Shown: positions 51,640 through 62,322 of the stretch, one piece after another | Numbering within the stretch: position 1 is the stretch's first letter | How the letters are laid out: every line of letters starts with the position of its first letter | Source of the DNA: Cladocopium goreaui | Lineage: Eukaryota > Sar > Dinophyceae > Suessiales > Symbiodiniaceae | NCBI GenBank assembly: GCA_947184155.2 | Contig: CAMXCT020000499.1 | Span: forward strand, 12,501-76,500 | Direction of reading: 5' to 3' | Length of the DNA stretch: 64,000 bases | Notes under the pieces: generated by a model | The model's input: the letters and a program-made list of their open reading frames with translations, nothing else | What the model was told of the DNA's origin: nothing | The model's database searches: none | Program-made: the position numbers and the translations under genes

Positions 51640-52660
51640 GGAACCCTTCGCTACGCATTCGGGAATAAACCTTGACAACTCATGATATATATGAATTCTC
51701 TCATGGAACATGATAGATTTTTACATACTACGAAACGTGAAGAATGTAATGTTTCATTACATGCCTGTGGTGACACTGAACAACATTGGAGATGAGAATG
51801 TCAGATGTAAACTGAACTTTAATAGATCTCAAGGATGGTGGTTTTCTTTCAGTGAACATCTTTTCGAATCTTTTGAGTTTACAGTGATGATGTGTCGAAT
51901 TTTTCATCATGTTGCAATTTTGGATTCAAGCTTCAAGTGAAGCAATGTGGCAAGTGCCACAGAAATGACATGGCAAGTGCCAAGACTCATGTCTTTAATT
52001 CATCTCAACACTTGACATGTCAATCAATTCACGAAAGTAAACATGAACAAATTCGAAATCATCAACATCATGTTCACTTTCAAATTTTTCGTGGAAAACT
52101 GCAGGACAGCTCGCATCAGCACTGAAGAAGCTGCGTTCTGAGAGATGAAGAAAAAGGAGAATAAGAGCCGCGTTTGTTTGATTAGAAACGGTCTGTTAAC
52201 AGGCATTCAGAGAGAGGCAGGTGCTTCAAATTTCTCAAGTGAGAACCATCATGACAAAGTGCTGAGTCTCTGAACAATCAGCATGTCAAAACGGAACATT
52301 CATTCATGTGAAGATGTTCTTTTGGGAAGCAAGTGCTTCCGTTCGGCCATGTGAGTACATGTCCTCTCCTGCTTTGATGGTTCAAACTCAGTGCACGTTT
52401 GAGTGCATATCCTCAAGTGAGGCTTGAATCAATTCATGAAATCTCATAGTGAACCAATCAAAGAAAGTCTCAGGAGTCAACTTCAACAACAGATTCTAAT
52501 GTGACATGCGATTTCGCCCAATATTGACGTATAATCTTTACCACACAATCACCAATTGAAATCCCACTGTCTCATCAAGTCTCCTCATTGGATATGATCA
52601 ATCATAATAACATAAGCAGACGGTTTGACTTAGTCCGTAGACTGTCAACGCTTCTGCGCA
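51640..52660 (+). other. Probable 5' region of E3
   Basis: About 1 kb of AT-rich sequence with no long frame, running up to the E3 Gag ATG. In E1 and E4 a recombinase precedes Gag. Here none is present, so E3 either has another gene order or lost that part. The A1 repeat of E3 cannot be identified because its 3' end lies outside the window. Confidence 0.35.
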
Positions 52661-53868
52661 ATGGGAACTTTGCTGGAATCTCGAGAGGCCTTGAAGGCCA
52701 GAGGACTGGAGGTCAGCCTCACGTCAGATGAGATCGATGCATTGGTTCACAACAGGGTAGATTCCCTTGCCCGTTTAGCATTCGCAGCATGCCAGCCAGG
52801 TGAATCCCCAACAGATGAACAAATTGTAGCCTTATTTGCCGGAAGGGCTGTTCCGAACCAAGGGACCTTTGCATCCATGAGGCGTTTGATCTTTGAAGCA
52901 CAAACGCTACTATCGGCAGATCTCCAAAACAAGGTGCACAAGGCAGACGAGAGCGTCAAGACCAAATTAGCTCCTGCCGAAAGAGACAACAGAATCAAAG
53001 ACCAAAAAGCAAGGTTGGAAGGGCTCAGATTTCGGGGTGAGGAAGAGTGTTCTCATCAAAGCTACGACTTAGTGCTTCATATGCTTGAGAAGGACACCCT
53101 TTTGTATCTTCCACCCGACAAATTTCCCACGAGACGCCATGAGCTTTTGCAAAAGAAAGCACCCAAAGAAATCACGATTGACCAGTCTGCTTTGATTGTT
53201 CGGGACAAACACATGGAGCTCACCTGTTCGACAACCACTGAACTTGAGGCCACCAACGCCCTTCGACGAAGAGCTTTAGCATTCGATTTGGTAAAGGCAT
53301 GTGATTTTCATGTCATGAATGCTTTCCATGCTGACCTGTTCGATCATTTGCATCAGACGCCACCGCCTGGTTATTCATCAGTTTCTTTGGCCCAACTCCT
53401 GCGAGCCGATCGAGCGGCCTGGGTACTCATCGCTGAACGCATCACAACCCTAAAGAGGGATGAACAAGGCAAATTGCCTTTAGAGGCGGAACTCCAGCAG
53501 GTGCTTTCCCATCCATCAGTCACATTCCATTTGTTGCCTCTGCCAGCTGCGGGAACAACCAAGACTGCTTCACCAAAGCCGAAGCCACAGCCTAGACGTT
53601 CCAGATCGCCCAAAAGACCCTCCGGCCCTGCACCATCCAAGGGCAAAGGCAAAGGAAAGAAAGGGGCAAACGGGGACGGGGCCCTAACGTCCCCAAGGGG
53701 CTGATCAACAAAAATTTGCAGACATCATCAGGAGAGCGCCTTTGCTGGGCATTTAATTTGGATCAAGGTTGCCCAAATGCTAAGCCCGGAGAGCGTTGCA
53801 ACCGAGGCATACACCTTTGCGCAGAACCAGGCTGTGAGAAGCCTCACAGCCTCCAGAAGCACCAATGA
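52661..53868 (+). pseudogene. gag: E3 Gag-like protein, one frameshift
   Basis: Starts at ATG 52661 (MGTLLESREALKARG). Shares with the E1 and E4 Gags the blocks LAFAACQPGESPTDE, KTKLAPAERDNRIKDQKARL, ALRRRALAFDLVKACDF and TPPPGYSSVSLAQLLRAD, then a basic Ser/Pro/Lys linker. Its frame ends at a UGA at 53702-53704. The next frame carries the expected continuation NVPKGLINKN and the CCCH finger (C-x8-C-x8-C-x4-H from LCWAFNLDQGC). A one-base indel in the G-rich stretch around 53665-53690 therefore splits the gene. The true Gag terminus is UGA 53866-53868, followed by C, with MTase in phase beyond it. Confidence 0.75.
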
Positions 53869-54064
53869 CAGCCATCAGCGGAAGCTTCAATTTTGCAAGA
53901 ACCAGCTCATCCGAAGCGAGAGCCATCTCTCTTGAAGAAGCCTCCGCTCAATCAACTTTTTGCCATAGAAATCTTCGCAGGAAGCGGCAAACTCACAGCT
54001 TCAATTCGAGCCATGGGATTGCAAGACAGCTTTGGGATAGACTCGAAGCTGCCTCCAACCTTGC
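53869..54064 (+). CDS. pol: E3 Pol, 5' part: MTase motif I, interrupted by E4
   Basis: In frame with Gag after the UGA. A Pro/Lys/Glu-rich linker leads to LFAIEIFAGSGKLTASIRAM (~53953), a clear motif I (Phe-Ala-Gly-Ser-Gly) of C5-methyltransferases and better preserved than in E1. The domain breaks off after DSKLPPTL where E4 is inserted. Reading resumes at 62323: joining 54064 to 62323 gives TLRSPIIKYDL with the frame kept. Confidence 0.75.
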
Positions 54065-54508
54065 AATACTTGAGTTGAAAACTCATGATGTCTTATGACA
54101 GAGGTGTTGTTTTTTTTGAAAGTTCCTTTCTGAACTTTCCTCCAAACCAAAAACTCTCTATTACCTTCTGCTACCCGAGTCAGAATGTATGTCAGTTTTG
54201 GATGTTAAGTTCATCCTGTCAGAGTATATGTCAAGATGCCAGCTAACACGCGTTTCTGTGCTGTTCAAATCGAAGTGATTTGTTTGCACTGTTCAACTCA
54301 TGTTCAACTGTGAAGTACTCAGTTGTTTTTAATAAAAAACGAAACAAATGTACGTTTGAGTCAAGATGCTTTCACAACATGTTACATCAACATGTCTCAC
54401 ATGTTCAATGTATAATGTCATGCGAAGTAACTTTTTATGTCCATGGACATTTTCCAAGTTCAAGTGGTGGGTGCGGTGGGTTAAGAAACCCTTTTCCCAA
54501 ATTTTGTT
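54065..54508 (+). repeat. E4 split direct repeat A1
   Basis: 444 bp, from AATACTTGAGTTGAAAACTC to CCCAAATTTTGTT. Its start is the left junction inside the E3 MTase domain. Confidence 0.95.
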
Positions 54509-55015
54509 GACAGAACCTTTTGCAGTTGGGCCATATTGCTTTCAATTCTCCGTTGTGCCTGGAGAAATCGCCTGCTCCTGTGTGGAGCCATTTTCGGTGC
54601 AGTTTTGTGGATTGATCGCTGGAATCAATTTGGCTTTCTTTTTCCTGTTCATTGGATTCTGTCCCAGTAAATGCCCAGGGTGCGACTGGTGTGTGACTTG
54701 GCGCGATTCACACAAGGTTGCCGCAATTGTGGTGCTCTGATCTCAGATATTTGGCTTTTCTTCAACCTTTCAACAGGTGTTTTCGCATTGTTGGATACCC
54801 ATTCGCAATACAGATTTTTACAGTGCTGTATTGTCTTGTACGTTGACCGTTCTGCAGTCGCCTTGGGGGCAACTGAACTTCGACTGAATTGCCAATTGAT
54901 CAGTTGGGGAGTCCCGACACCACCTGTGCAGGCTGTGACACCACAGCCCGACACCGCCTCGGACGACTTTTCTTTGTCCAGTGCGGATTTTGCAGACAGC
55001 TCAGATGAATCTTAA
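54509..55015 (+). pseudogene. E4 ORF1 counterpart, membrane segment, broken
   Basis: A frame to 54740 includes a hydrophobic segment (CGLIAGINLAFFFLFIGF). The next frame (54671-55015) gives an SDIWLFFNLSTGVFALL stretch and an acidic, Ser-rich end (ASDDFSLSSADFADSSDES). Placement between A1 and the recombinase and overall layout equal E1 ORF1. Sequence identity to E1 is low. Function unknown. Confidence 0.35.
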
Positions 55016-55123
55016 TCTGATGCACGATGTGGGAAAAGGGGAAAAACGAAGGTTTGACACAGCAGTTCATGAACACCTTCAGTTCTGTGAGCGTAGCATG
55101 AAGCGCACTGCATACAAATACCC

Positions 55124-56842
55124 GTGGCAGATGGTTTTCTTGGTGACAACAACAAGGAGTCATTTCCATTTGGCCCAGTTGGCATGTCACCTTTGTGCAG
55201 GGTTCCGGTATTGCAAGATACTGCAGACCTTACAGGACTTGATCGACAGGAGAGCGTTTTTGATGTCCACTGCAGAAAACTGTTTTGCAGACTTCCGAAG
55301 ATTGAGTGGGATGCACTTTTGGATTCTCAGCGCAATGCAGCGTTAGCCAAGTGGCATCGGATAGTCATGTCAGACCCCATGTCCTTTGAGGTTTGCAGAT
55401 TTTATTTCAACTCAGTCAATTCTGGTTTGCACAAGGGCCGGCTACAAGATGATCTCAAGAATATTTTTGCAGGTAAGAGCACTTCGACGCTTCACAGTCG
55501 TGCAGGTCCGCTGATGAGGTTCTTGCACTACTGTTCCAACTCGCAGCTCAAGGCCTTTCCAGTGTCTGAGGAGGTTGTGTACGCCTTCATGCAACATGAG
55601 GAAGAGAAGGCTGCGCCGACATTCCTTAAGAGCTTCTTGAGTTCGTTTGGATTCGCCTGTCATGTGCTTGGGCTTGTTGGTGCAAGAGCTGTCATTGAGT
55701 CCAAACGTGTCAAAGGAATAGCAGACAAATGCTACCTGCTTAAGCGAAAAACAAGGTCGCGTGAACCACTCCGTGTGGATGAACTGGCAACGCTGGAAGA
55801 AATCGTGCTTGGCCGCAAAGGCCGCTCACTTCCTGACAGACATGCGGCAGGATGTTTCCTGTTCATGGTCTTTGCACGTGCCAGATTTTCTGATATGCTG
55901 AACGTGGGCAAGCTCGAATTTGACCTGAGCAGTTCTGACAAAGGCACACGTGGATATGTTGAAGCCGAGGTCACCAGGTCAAAGACTTCCTTTTCGGTGG
56001 ACCGCAAGGTCAGGCTGCTGCCTATGACTGCAACGATGAATGGAGTCTCTGGCGAGTCTTGGGGTGAAGCTTGGAAAAGCGTTGTGGCAGAAGCTGGCAT
56101 TCAGGTTGGACATGGGAAACCTTTGTTGCCGGGCAGGACACCAGATGGGTGGCACCCGCTCCCTTTGACGGCCTAAGCAGCCACCAGTTGGCTACGTAGC
56201 CTGCTTCAGACTGGTGAATTTTTCCAAGACTCCAGATTGCAGTTGCTTGGAACCCATTCATGCAAGTCGACTTGCCTGTCGTGGCTGGCTAAGTGGGGTG
56301 CCACTCCAGACATGCGCAGGTTGATGGGCTACCACGTGGCCGATAAGATGTCTACGATGCTGATCTATGGAAAAGATAACACAAGTGCTGGACTTCGTGA
56401 AATCGATGTCATATTGGATGCCATTAGAGATGGAGAATTTGTCCCAGATTCAAACAGAGCTGGGATGTTTCCTTTCCTTGAGGATCGTACAGAATCGATG
56501 AAGCGTCAGGACGTTCCTGCTTTCGATGGTCACTGCACTGACAGCTCCTCCGAAGACTCCGTGGACGAGGATGAACCCGACCACAATGCCAGGGAGGCCG
56601 CAGAAAACGCTGTGCTTGGCAAGTGGGATGGCCTGGTGGAAGTTGACAAGCTTCCCGAGGGAGCACTTTATTTTCGCCACCCGCTATCTCGAACCATTCA
56701 TTTGCAGGAAGATGAATCTGGTCTCAAGTTTACATGCGGCAGGGACATCACACGCATCTACATTGCACTTCCGTCCAGACCTCAGACACTTCTGCCTGTT
56801 TGCAAGCAGTGTTTCAACAAGTTCAGAAAGAGCCCGTTTTGA
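55124..56842 (+). pseudogene. E4 tyrosine recombinase with one in-frame stop
   Basis: Homologous to the E1 recombinase throughout: KSTSTLHSRAGPLMRFLHY, VFARARFSDMLNVG (catalytic Arg), EVTRSKTSFSVD (Lys), LGTHSCKSTCLSW (His-x-x-Lys), LMGYHVADK (His) and MLIYGKD (nucleophile Tyr). A TAA at 56174-56176 interrupts after PLPLTA; the next codon continues the family sequence in the same frame (AATSWLRSLLQ). All catalytic residues except the Arg and Lys lie beyond it. Otherwise uninterrupted. The N-terminus upstream of 55124 is unclear and may carry another shift. After the stop codon appeared, movement would need recombinase from another element. Confidence 0.8.
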
Positions 56843-57575
56843 AGCACACGGTTCATGGCAATGTAGTGGCTTGAGTTTGAACCAAAAATTCCACAGTGCT
56901 TGGGATGTCCCTGACTTGAAGTTGTGCCGGCCTCAATTGAATCAGTTGCAACCGAAGACTTCATGTGAAACCATTGCATAGTTCAAAGGAACTTATGAAC
57001 TTTAACGTGCGTTTTGAGCAAAAGAATTCGGAATTGGCAGCCTTCCTGGAGGAGTTAGGAACATGAGCTTGTGGTGATCTTAGTGCAAACGGGGTGAGTC
57101 AATTGAATGCAATGTTCACCCGAACCACGAAAAATGTCTCAGATGCCGTTTTGAAAAGTTGCTGCTCATTCACATGTTTTTCATGAATGTTTCACGTGTG
57201 CAAAGTTTTCATGTTTGTTGTGGAGTTTCCTTCAGAATATCGTCGCATCAAAAGGTTTGTCATCAGGAGACGAACATTAAGGTGCAACTGGTCTGGTGGT
57301 AAAGTTGAACAGTTGTTTGGGCATGGCCAATTGAGATCTCTGCAGGAATCACTCGAGTGTGTGATGTGCAGGCTCCAGAAACGAGTCGAGATGTTGGGAC
57401 AAATTCCAGATATATGCTATCAACATGTTTCATGCTTTTATTCGTGTCATGCCCCATTTATCAAACAATTCAAACGTTGCAATGAATTTCACTTGACAAG
57501 TTCAGCAGGTTTCATGTCTTTTATTTCATTTGCTTCCTTTGATTTCAACCAGCGCAAGCGTAAGAGTTCCGTGTG
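56843..57575 (+). other. E4 spacer between recombinase and Gag
   Basis: About 730 bp with no convincing frame, in the position of the 540-bp spacer of E1. Confidence 0.4.
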
Positions 57576-58753
57576 ATGGCGTTTGCAGACAGCAAACCCG
57601 TGTTCAAAGACCGAACGGTTGCAGCTGGCATTTCAGAGGAAATATTTGAAAGACTTTCTGACGCAAAGCTGGATACTCTGTCGAAGTTTGCGTTTGCAAG
57701 CTCTTATGTGCCTGGATCAGGAGACGACACGGAATTTGTGAAGACTTTGAAGTCGGTTTTAGGTCGTGATGCTGACCTTTCTGAGCTTGCATCGTTTCGC
57801 AAGTTGCTGCACGAGGCTTACTCGCTTGTCACCCAAGAAATGAAACAGCAGCTTGAAAGGAGTGAAGAGGTTCACACGAGAAAACTCACTCAACCTGAAC
57901 GTGCAGATTTGTATGAGAGACAGGTGAAACGTATCACAGGCTTGACTTTGAAAGGACCTCTTGAGCCCAGTGATGCGCTCATTGATTCCTTTTGTGCAAT
58001 GTATGAGGCAAAGAGGCTGAGTTGGACAAAGATGTCAAGACTGAGCACCTGTTTGCGATGGACTCCAATGGTAAGTTGAAAGTTGAGGGTAAGAAGCATG
58101 ACCCTATTGCAGACACATCCACGGAAATCATGTTGCAATATGCTTTGCAAAGGCGAGGCCTGAGCATGGACCAAGCCGACTTGTTGGATTTCAAAATTCA
58201 TCAGCTGTGGGTGGATCACCTGATCAAAGCAAGGCTTCAAACGCCACCACACGGATATGGAAAGACGACCTTTCGTCAATTGCTCGAAGCCGACAAGAAG
58301 TTGTTTGAAGAACTTGCTGATGAGACCCGCCATGGGGTCCAAGTTACAACGAGCGGAAGGCCAATCGACTTGGTTTTCGAAAAGTGCATGAATAAGGCAG
58401 AGGTCATGCACTTACTGCAGCCGCTCATGGGAAAGTCCTTTGAGCCGAAAGGAGATGAGAAGACATCTTCGAGTCGTGTTGCACCTTACCAGCAACAGAG
58501 TCCTTCAAAAGGGAAGGGCAAGAGCAAAAGCAAGAACAGAGCTTCGCCAAAAATGCCACATGTCTTGTTGAATGGTGGTTGTCGTGCAACGACAAATTCA
58601 GGAGATTCAATCTGCTATGGATTTAATCTTGGGACATGTTCGAACAAGGTGACAAACGGTCGCTGTGACCGTGGTTTTCACGTGTGTGCACTGCCGAAGT
58701 GTGGTAAGCACCATGCTTTCATCAACTGCCCTTCCAAGAACCAATCAGGTTGA
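57576..58753 (+). pseudogene. gag: E4 Gag-like protein, one frameshift
   Basis: Starts at ATG 57576 (MAFADSKPVFKDR). Family blocks: KFAFASSYVPGSGDDTEF, HTRKLTQPERADLYERQ, LKGPLEPSDALID. A one-base shift near 58020 moves the frame to ELDKDVKTEHLFAMDSNG and on through YALQRRGLSMDQADLLDF, RPIDLVFEKCMNKAEVMHLL, a basic linker, and the C-x7-C-x8-C-x4-H finger (CYGFNLGTC...). Closest relative in the window is the E1 Gag. Ends at UGA 58751-58753, followed by CTA, with the MTase continuing in frame. Confidence 0.8.
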
Positions 58754-58776
58754 CTATTCCCCGAAGGCGGGAGTAC
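58751..58776 (+). promoter_or_regulatory. Candidate UGA readthrough site with hairpin (E4)
   Basis: TGA-CTA, the nucleotide context known as most leaky in eukaryotes and alphaviruses. It is followed by a possible 7-bp stem: TATTCCC (58755-58761) pairs with GGGAGTA (58769-58775), one G-T pair, 7-nt loop. Same position as the E1 hairpin, although the sequences differ. Confidence 0.55.
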
Positions 58777-59530
58777 GGAGCCTGGTGAACTGCAAAGTGC
58801 AGCATCACCGCGAGTTGGGAATCACGAAGGTGATGTTGACGCATTCAAACCCGAAGTGGAGCTGAATGCAAAGCCTCCCAGGTACCTGGCCGAGGCGCCA
58901 CTTTTTGTTGAAGTTTGCTGTGGTAGTGCACTGCTCAGTGTGTGTGTTTCGAAGGCAGGCTGTGATTCTTTTCCGATCGACTTTCTTGGAGACAAGCATC
59001 GGCTTTGTGCATGTTGTTAGCTTAGACTTGCGAAAGAAATCAACTGGGATTTTCTGGAACATTTAGTTTGACACAAAGACCTTTTCTATTTCCATGCTGC
59101 GCCTCCTTGCGGCACGGCTCGAGGGCGAGAGATTACCAACTCCCGGATGGGAATTGCGGACCACTTCCACTCGGGTCCGAAGAATTTCCCATAAGTTTCA
59201 TGGATCACGAGAGTTCTTAGAGGCGATTTGGATTCAGCAAGGACATTGGATGGAGCATTGAGACGACCACGAGCACCTCCCATGGCCGCATACTAATGAA
59301 GATGGCAAAGTCGTCTTTGACACTAGTAAAGAAGCGGCCTATCCAAAGCTGTTTTGCGAAAGGTGTGCAATTGTTCAGGCGGATGGTGCTGGTTTTCTGA
59401 CATTCACCTGAATCAGGAACTTTTTCTCCAATACGAGAAATGTGGATGCAAGAGTGGCGACCAACAAGCCGCCGCGGGATCGCAAACTGCCACCGCTTTT
59501 GTCTGAATTTTTATACAGATGAGCGAACCT
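58754..59530 (+). pseudogene. E4 MTase-like domain, decayed
   Basis: In frame with Gag through the UGA, leading to LFVEVCCGSALLSVCVSKAG (motif I-like, ~58902) and FPIDF, then a stop at 59019. Later pieces in other frames: SLDLRKKSTG (~59017), HAAPPCGTARGRE with Pro-Pro-Cys at 59102-59110, PWPHTNEDGKVVFDTSKEAA (~59278) and RKLPPLLSEFLY (~59483). Their order is that of the E1 and E3 proteins. At least three shifts or stops make it non-functional. Confidence 0.7.
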
Positions 59531-59699
59531 TGTTGCAATCAGACCATGATATTTCTGCAGGAAGTAAACTACTACGATGGGCTAAAGCAAAGAGGGGACA
59601 AGCTGGTGAAGACAATGCGGTCATTCGATTTTGGAATGTACAGATCGAGTTTCCACTTTACTGAATTGGTCAGATTGTAAATCATCCATTTCATTCGTT

Positions 59700-61048
59700 T
59701 TGTGCCGTCCCTGATTACTTGCTGATGGTTGTTTGCAATGTATTGAGTCGTTCATTTCTGGCAGACGAACTGGCTGACAAGAACCAAGCAATTCTCAGTA
59801 ACATGAATACAAGTTGTGCCAGCGCTTTGAAAGGCAAACATCTTACGTTGGTGGAAAAGGATGGATCCAAGTTGATGGGACTGCAGCACCTTTCTGGAAC
59901 TTTGCTGAAACGAGATCACTTACAGAAGAAGATCTGGTGAAACAACTTAAGTTCCTACAGCATGCGTTGTGGGGCAAAGTTCAATCTGGTCCCGGGGCTC
60001 AATACGATCAAGACCTTGGGATATGACCATGCAAGAACTCGCTTACAAAGGTTGGCTTGAAGGCCCTACTCCCGAGATGAGCTGGATGTTTTTGCTGGCA
60101 CGTAGGTGGTTGCATGTTAGACGCTTTGCAGTCTGGCAGCGGTCCAAATAGACGGCATCTGACGATCTCTCGGAGTGTGGCGTTAATCTACCTTTGCCTA
60201 CTTCGAGAAAATTTTACTTGAAGGCTCTTCATGCAGTCGTCTGGATGGCCTGCTGCTTTGCGAAATTTTGCATATTTGAGGAACGCCTTGACTTCACGCT
60301 GCTTTTTGAAGTGCCCTTGTCTGAATCGGTTGACAAAGCTTGGAGGGACATCCCAACAGAATCAACACAACTTGTCGTCAAGACTATAGACTTGAAAGCG
60401 GCGTACAAACAGTTTCCTATACTTCCCGACCACAGGAAGTTCTTCATTCTGGTGTTGAAGAGGCATACAGGAGCAGCTTCACGAGCTCTTACCTCCATGT
60501 AAGTCTTGAGGCATACAGGAGCAGCTTCACGAGCTCTTACCTCCATGTAAGTCTTGAATGCTGCTAGACAAGAGCTCCCCTTTGACAAGTGCGTAGAAAT
60601 GCTGGGAGTTGTTCTGGAATTAAGCTGGTCTACAAAGGTGTTGTGAAGGTCTCCAACGAGCCCAGCAGTATGGTGGAGCTCAAGGAATTTTTGTCTGGTA
60701 TTATGAAGTCTGGTAAAGTACGTCCAGTCGACCAGACGGAAATGTGTACAGAATGTGTGGCAAGACAGCTGTGGCGCAGTGACCTGACGCCTTGTTTAAG
60801 GGATATAGCAAAGAAGAGACGACGAAAGCGCTGGAGTAGTTCTTGAACAGCTGGATACCGATGATCCAAGTTTGCCTTGGTACTGCAGAGTACCTTCTCC
60901 TTACAATGCTGCTGATTTGGCGTCGCTTGGAAAGTGGAAAGAATTGTTTGCGTTGTTTCCGGAGTGCATGAGAAGTTTCTGCTCATGCCCTTCAGTTCCA
61001 GAAAGCTTCAGAGGATTGAACAGTCAAAAAAAAGAAGTGCATAGCTGA
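59700..61048 (+). pseudogene. pol: E4 RT/RNase H remnants
   Basis: Pieces in the expected order: ELADKNQAILSNMNTSC (~59767), RRFAVWQRSK (~60118), LKALHAVVWMACCFAKFCIF (~60220), and motif A VKTIDLKAAYKQFPILPDHR (~60379). Then comes a direct 51-bp duplication (60458-60559) and a jump to KCVEMLGVVLE, so the YxDD active site is deleted. RNase H is reduced to its tail LPWYCRVPSPYNAADLASLG (~60880). No function remains. Confidence 0.7.
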
Positions 61049-61056
61049 AGAAAAAT

Positions 61057-61437
61057 GGGGTACAAGGAAGAAAGCTTGCAAAGCAAAGTGCTTTATCGTT
61101 TTGGAATGAAACTCAATGTTTGGATACTTCAAAGAAGGAATCCGAAGGACGTATGGGACAACGAGAAGTGTCCGTTTGTTCATTCCGTTTGATGAAACTT
61201 GAATTCCCCATGTCTCAGCTCTGCGCTCGAAAAAGACGGCTTTCGAATTGGGATCTCGTGCAGTTTCAGTGATGTTCATATATATACATATGTATATATA
61301 TGTTTATATCGCGACCTATTCTTACCGTGGCGATAGCCTCATTTAAGTTTCTAGATTTGTAAGTGCGTAGATAACCCGTCGCTATATGGCGTAAGTTTGA
61401 GTTGTTTTTGGTTTGGTTTCAACTCTGTGTCATAAGC
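61057..61437 (+). repeat. E4 split direct repeat B1
   Basis: 381 bp, from GGGGTACAAGGAAGAAAGC to CATAAGC. Includes the CCGTGGCGATAGCCTCATT motif at 61325-61343. Joins A2 without a gap. Confidence 0.95.
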
Positions 61438-61882
61438 AATACTTGAGTTGAAAACTCATGATGTCTTATGACAGAGGTGTTGTTTTTTTTTGAAAGTTCC
61501 TTTCTGAACTTTCCTCCAAACCAAAAACTCTCTATTACCTTCTGCTACCCGAGTCAGAATGTATGTCAGTTTTGGATGTTAAGTTCATCCTGTCAGAGTA
61601 TATGTCAAGATGCCAGCTAACACGCGTTTCTGTGCTGTTCAAATCGAAGTGATTTGTTTGCACTGTTCAACTCATGTTCAACTGTGAAGTACTCAGTTGT
61701 TTTTAATAAAAAACGAAACAAATGTACGTTTGAGTCAAGATGCTTTCACAACATGTTACATCAACATGTCTCACATGTTCAATGTATAATGTCATGCGAA
61801 GTAACTTTTTATGTCCATGGACATTTTCCAAGTTCAAGTGGTGGGTGCGGTGGGTTAAGAAACCCTTTTCCCAAATTTTGTT
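61438..61882 (+). repeat. E4 split direct repeat A2
   Basis: 445 bp copy of A1; one extra T in a T-run. Confidence 0.95.
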
Positions 61883-61941
61883 CCCGCCCTCCCTTGTTCC
61901 CCAAAATTTTCCTTACGTAAACGTCCGCGTACAGGAGTACG

Positions 61942-62322
61942 GGGGTACAAGGAAGAAAGCTTGCAAAGCAGAGTGCTTTATCGTTTTGGAATGAAACTCA
62001 ATGTTTGGATACTTCAAAGAAGGAATCCGAAGGACGTATGGGACAACGAGAAGTGTCCGTTTGTTCATTCCGTTTGATGAAACTTGAATTCCCCATGTCT
62101 CAGCTCTGCGCTCGAAAAAGACGGCTTTCGAATTGGGATCTCGTGCAGTTTCAGTGATGTTCATATATATACATATGTATATATATGTTTATATCGCGAC
62201 CTATTCTTACCGTGGCGATAGCCTCATTTAAGTTTCTAGATTTGTAAGTGCGTAGATAACCCGTCGCTATATGGCGTAAGTTTGAGTTGTTTTTGGTTTG
62301 GTTTCAACTCCGTGTCATAAGC
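61942..62322 (+). repeat. E4 split direct repeat B2 (right end)
   Basis: 381 bp copy of B1 with about two substitutions. Its last bases, CATAAGC, meet the resumed E3 MTase at 62323. Confidence 0.95.

Larger units (their letters stand above)
54065..62322 (+). mobile_element. E4: complete-length but decayed YR retrotransposon nested in E3
   Basis: 8.26 kb, layout A1 - ORF1 - YR - Gag - (UGA) - MTase/RT remnants - B1 - A2 - B2. A1 (54065-54508) matches A2 (61438-61882), and B1 (61057-61437) matches B2 (61942-62322), with only two or three differences. The Pol region has many stops and a deletion removing the RT active site, so the element cannot copy itself. Insertion left no target duplication; only the dinucleotide GC is shared between the flank and the element end. 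This is the expected outcome of recombinase-mediated integration. Confidence 0.9.
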
